Below, piece after piece: positions 61,401-64,000 of a DNA stretch of 64,000 nucleotides. The DNA is from Lachnospiraceae bacterium. GTDB lineage: Bacteria > Bacillota > Clostridia > Lachnospirales > Lachnospiraceae. The position numbers were made by a program, and so were the translations under genes. The notes below the pieces were generated by a model, which saw only the letters and a list, made by a program, of their open reading frames with translations, did no database searches and was not told the origin of the DNA. Numbering within the stretch: position 1 is the stretch's first letter; every line of letters begins with the position of its first letter. The stretch lies in NCBI GenBank assembly GCA_900759665.1, contig CAAEWE010000064.1, positions 43,213 through 107,212 of the forward strand. The letters are read 5' to 3'.

Positions 61401-64000
61401 GTTTTCAAGCACACTGCCATCCTTATCCAGAACCTCTATATTTAAGGATTCCAATGTCACCGTTCCATTATTTTTCACTGTGAAATGAAGTGGCAGTCTG
61501 GTTCCTGGCACAACGGCATCATTATCGTAATAAGCAGTATCTGACACGGTTACATTCTCAATATCTGCAAAGCTTCGTACCTCCAGCTCTGCATCACCAT
61601 AAATTTCATCCTCATCAATGGTAATAAAATTAACGGCTGCCGAAATTTTTCCATTTTTGTCCATCACCGCCGAATAGTCACGAATGTATTTCTTTTCATC
61701 CGTAAGTTTGACCTCATCGGACCACTCTCCCGTTGTACGGTCAAAGAAATAATAAACCAGTTCACTGTCATAACCATTATAAATTGTCGTAACAAGTGCC
61801 TTGTCTGTTCCGTTATCAAGAACGGTAAATTCTCCCGATACTCCCTGCCGGATCATTTCTGTAACATTGGTTGCCGCATCATACGCCTGCAGTCCTTTAT
61901 CATCTGTATAATATAAATTTCCCGACTCCAGTTCCGCATTTGTACCGGTAAATTCTGTAGACGTTCCATTCTGAACAAGAACAATCTTTCCGGCATCTCC
62001 GCTGACTGTCTCATAAGCAATCTGCAGCTTATCCCCTGCATAAGACGCACATAGATTTGACACATTTTCCAAATTCTCAGCCACGGTTGACTGCGTCCAT
62101 TTCCCGGCATCATATACAGCCATTTGAACAGACTCAGTACCTGTTGCCTGAAATGGATCATTATCCGAGTTTTCTACCCATACAACTGTTTTCCGGTCTC
62201 CATTTACCGCAACAGACTGCATCATTTCGTAAGCAGAATTGTCAGAGGTCACCTGCGTTACTTCTCCCATCCTGCCATCACTGTAGGTAACAGAATAAAG
62301 CTCTACCGTTTCCAGTAATTCAGTCAATGCCGCATCGTCCTCCAGCTTGTCTGCTTTCTGCCAGACAATGTCCACCTTCTCACCATCGCAATAAATGCTT
62401 GGATAATCATTTGCTCCACCGGTTTCTCCGATGCTTTGCGGTGTACTCCAGGATGCTCCATCAAATACAGAATACATCAGAGATGTTTTATTGACATTTG
62501 TCTTGCTGCTGTCATCATCAATCCAGACAAGCAGCATCGTTCCATCATTCAGATATGCCAGTTGAGGTGCACAATATTTGTAAACATTTTTCTCTGCATA
62601 CGTAATATTTGGTGTTCCCCTTAATTTCTTTAAAGAAGAACGAATTACTGTTCCATTCGTACGATCAGAATTTTCAGCCTCCTCCAGCTCATATGGAATA
62701 TTCACATTAGAAAAAGCCTTCTTCATTCTTAATCTGCTCTTTGGATATAACTGTACATCATCAAAATCTCTCGTAAAACTATATACATCATACCCAAACA
62801 CTTCGCCCTTCGCATACATACTGGATTTCAATTTCAAAGTCAGTGTATCCGAAAGATTATCCCCCGGTGTATAATCAACGCCTACATTCAGTGAGCCATT
62901 TAAGCCAACCTCTGCATAAGTCTTTAATTTTTTTGCTCCTGCACCTACTCCCATTGTTGCTTTCAGAGCAAAATTCGCATCAATACCCGGTGTATAATTC
63001 ATCGTATCCTGTCTCACCAGTGTCAATGATCCGTCAAAGCCTGCAGACAAGCCAAAGGTCACATAAACAGCCGGTGCACAGGCTAACGGATAATCCCAGG
63101 AGCTTCCCAGCTCTGCCTCCAGAAGCACACCACCATTTGAAAATACAATTTCTCCGGACGCATAACTGAACTCGATATATCCGGCGGCAGATGCACTTGC
63201 CTTCACCGACATAGAGGCATCAAATTGTTTTAAGTGATGACGCATACTGCGAAATCCATTATATAAATCCTTTGTTCCCTTTGTCTTTCCGTTCACACCG
63301 GTATACAGGGATTTCACTTTCTTATACGATTCTTTCCAATATGTATCAGAGTTGCTGTCACCGTCCAGCTTTGCCGAACCACTAAACTCATCAAAACCGA
63401 TCATAACCTGAATGGTTTTCTTCTCTGTATCTACCTTTGCCTGCACCTTGTCTCCCAACTCCACATCCATTGAGGTTGGAATGGAAAATAAAGTAAAGGT
63501 TTTATTTCCAACAGTCACTGTAGGACCATCCACAGTAGCACTACCCAGAGAAATATTATTTAACAGCTTCTTCGTATCCAGCTTCGCCAATACCTGAGCT
63601 GCCGTCATGTTTTTGGAAATGGCAACAGATACAAACGGAATGCTGTTTTCTGTGGCATATTCCTCTGCATAGGAATTTTTGTAACCGTAGATTGTCAGGT
63701 TATTGCAATTATAAAAAGATTTATCCCCAATTGATTCTACCGTATCCGGTATCACTACCTTAGTGATATAGCTGGTGTAGCTGTAACTGGCACAAATATA
63801 GTTCGGGATTCTTGTCATTCCTTCTTCAAAGATGACCGTGTTCAGCTTTAATGCTCCTGCCATTGCTCCATTGGGCGTTCCTGAATAATCTGTATTACTA
63901 TACTCAACATTTTTCGGAATTGTTATGCTGCTGATCTTCGTTCCCTTGATCATGTAGTAACCAATACGCTTTAAGCTTTCCGGCAATGTCAGGCTGTTCA
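58491..64000 (-). CDS. Giant BspA-like LRR/Ig-like surface protein (5' end off window)
   Basis: At least 1835 residues; the start is beyond the right edge (the first visible codons are in frame and already inside an LRR_5 domain). Order of modules from the visible N-side: LRR_5 (SLTLPESLKRIG; VEYSNTDYSGTPNGAMAGALKLNTVIFEEG; KSFYNCNNLTIYG), a beta domain, a propeller-like repeat region (about 456-800), CARDB-like modules, two Big_2 Ig-like domains, an InlB/Listeria-Bacteroides repeat (FVGWTDGKNTYPEGSQYRI), a related repeat, a third Big_2, a Pro/Thr-rich linker, a spacer domain, and a basic LRR_5 module at the C-terminus (ITVIGDKAFYNCKALTKIVIP). No LPxTG or SLH. It shares the propeller, CARDB, linker and terminal LRR plan with the protein at 35684-40600. 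Confidence 0.87.
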   Translation of the reverse strand, partial: NSLTLPESLKRIGYYMIKGTKISSITIPKNVEYSNTDYSGTPNGAMAGALKLNTVIFEEGMTRIPNYICASYSYTSYITKVVIPDTVESIGDKSFYNCNNLTIYGYKNSYAEEYATENSIPFVSVAISKNMTAAQVLAKLDTKKLLNNISLGSATVDGPTVTVGNKTFTLFSIPTSMDVELGDKVQAKVDTEKKTIQVMIGFDEFSGSAKLDGDSNSDTYWKESYKKVKSLYTGVNGKTKGTKDLYNGFRSMRHHLKQFDASMSVKASASAAGYIEFSYASGEIVFSNGGVLLEAELGSSWDYPLACAPAVYVTFGLSAGFDGSLTLVRQDTMNYTPGIDANFALKATMGVGAGAKKLKTYAEVGLNGSLNVGVDYTPGDNLSDTLTLKLKSSMYAKGEVFGYDVYSFTRDFDDVQLYPKSRLRMKKAFSNVNIPYELEEAENSDRTNGTVIRSSLKKLRGTPNITYAEKNVYKYCAPQLAYLNDGTMLLVWIDDDSSKTNVNKTSLMYSVFDGASWSTPQSIGETGGANDYPSIYCDGEKVDIVWQKADKLEDDAALTELLETVELYSVTYSDGRMGEVTQVTSDNSAYEMMQSVAVNGDRKTVVWVENSDNDPFQATGTESVQMAVYDAGKWTQSTVAENLENVSNLCASYAGDKLQIAYETVSGDAGKIVLVQNGTSTEFTGTNAELESGNLYYTDDKGLQAYDAATNVTEMIRQGVSGEFTVLDNGTDKALVTTIYNGYDSELVYYFFDRTTGEWSDEVKLTDEKKYIRDYSAVMDKNGKISAAVNFITIDEDEIYGDAELEVRSFADIENVTVSDTAYYDNDAVVPGTRLPLHFTVKNNGTVTLESLNIEVLDKDGSVLENGTMDCTLIPGEETELTYEYLLPETIANQSLSIKAYTDKEVKLSDNTADFEIGFADLAVGQVYLSGTKTDAVLKGTVLDQGYVDAENVTVKVYSGNAEGDLIETKTFNTLRKSDEKAFEVSIPEAYLEVNPLVDGNSLYVVAETTSKEGDYSNNSAIYMVKSEIEQPLVLNKESVIFRRGESAQIDLVYSAVLDPKTAEVSWKSEDEAVAVVDAGRITAVGTGKTTITAEAGGYTAVCEVTVSDDVAVTGISLSDATVMLTAGETKQITANVLPANATNKKVTWESSDPSVATVSNNGLVQALAVGKAEISAMTEDGSKRASLKVTVYQETDTICTVKFSGGTGASGSRPKSLKGITGTLVTLPENSYEKDGFEFVGWTDGKNTYPEGSQYRIPYTDVTLTAVWNEIPVVQYTIVSSVEEGGKISPSGETLVNEGESQEYTITAEEGYILADVQVDGESVGAVTSYIFEEVKGDHTIKALFRKEAVVKVESIVLDQTKVTLEKTQTITLNASIVPEDATDQQLKWTTSDVEVASVAGGVVTAVGAGTAEITAEAQDGSGVKAVCEVTVTENAGQPDPSGTPKPTADSNATGTPKPTEDPDATETSKPTADPNETETPKPVKTPENTRTPQTTKQPLQTLIPEPTEQPARVDKAGRIILDKANFWEKLLETVSFGIYKAPNTTVTIESYLENSSRYYYVDNSGEETVKDITALKSDDISWKEYTGEISLESDKNVVYAKIIDNSTQQEYYLCSDGIVIRRDGDQTVTEAPVTTGQPGASAVPTPAGNTGSAAAPTQSPKASSTAKAAVGKVIKDSSGTTYKVTAGNTVEYTQPKDQSLTSVVIPETVVLNGVSYKVTSISKSALAGCTKLKKASIGKNITVIGDKAFYNCKALTKIVIPASVVKIGKQAFAKCKKLKQITIKTSKLTDQSVGKNAFKGIYKKPVVKVPKSRKKLYKKVLKAKGMTANAGIK
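59515..59690 (-). repeat. Pro/Thr-rich degenerate linker repeat (second giant protein)
   Basis: Encodes units such as TPKPTADSNATG, TPKPTEDPDATE, SKPTADPNETE and TPKPVKTPENTR, about 11-14 residues each, between the third Ig-like domain and the C-terminal LRR part. Repeat DNA of this kind is prone to unit-number change. Confidence 0.8.

Noticed and set aside
1..64000. tRNA, rRNA, CRISPR arrays, insertion sequences, prophage
   Set aside because: None was recognised by eye. Small tRNAs could be missed without a covariance-model scan.

Overview
The window looks like chromosomal DNA from a motile, endospore-lineage Firmicute of the Lachnospiraceae (Roseburia/Agathobacter/Butyrivibrio type). The evidence is a single large fla operon headed by codY, a spoIIGA-sigE-sigG cluster linked to nrdR, an hrcA-grpE-dnaK-dnaJ heat-shock operon, a FliY-type switch protein, and giant secreted BspA-like leucine-rich-repeat proteins. 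Species cannot be fixed from the sequence alone. No rRNA, tRNA, CRISPR array, insertion sequence or prophage was seen. Almost all genes lie on the minus strand; only two convincing protein genes are on the plus strand.

1-20.9 kb (minus) is one flagellar operon, transcribed right to left: flgB, flgC, fliE, fliF, fliG, fliH, fliI, fliJ, motE/ylxF, fliK, flgD, a TIGR02530-type gene, flgE, flbD/swrD, motA, motB, fliL, fliM, fliY, fliO, fliP, fliQ, fliR, flhB and the first 53 codons of flhA, which runs off the left edge. It builds rod, hook, MS-ring, switch, stator and export gate. Most genes abut or overlap; the few longer gaps hold strong hairpins (fliF-fliG, upstream of flgE, downstream of flgE). 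21-26.6 kb (minus) holds comM-dprA-topA-codY, placing a nutrient regulator immediately before the flagellar genes as in Bacillus. 26.7-30.1 kb (minus) is the unit spoIIGA-sigE-sigG-ylmC/ymxH-nrdR, starting at a promoter with the unusual long spacer and Spo0A-like boxes of spoIIG promoters and ending at a clear terminator.

30.2-40.7 kb (minus) is an envelope region: an LTA-synthase-type sulfatase, an L,D-transpeptidase, a TagGH-like polysaccharide ABC exporter and a 1638-residue secreted surface protein. 40.8-42.4 kb has a small unknown plus-strand gene with a possible sigma-D promoter, facing an Rpn/PD-(D/E)XK protein. 42.8-47.5 kb carries yhdT-panF (pantothenate/Na+ symport), a MATE exporter behind a structured leader that may be a guanidine-IV (mepA) riboswitch, and enolase. 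47.8-52.8 kb is hrcA-grpE-dnaK-dnaJ with a textbook CIRCE operator.

52.9-58.4 kb is the most accessory-looking part: a second, plus-strand FliK-like protein gene; a HipB/HipA-like regulator-kinase pair whose promoter is wrapped by two 17-bp operators; an internally deleted DUF188 gene; a small Cys-rich protein; and an HTH plus LPD3-like pair with a consensus promoter and palindrome, next to a predicted ~65-nt plus-strand RNA that overlaps the 3' end of the LPD3-like gene. 58.5-64 kb is a second giant LRR/Ig-like surface protein, a paralogue of the first, cut by the right edge.
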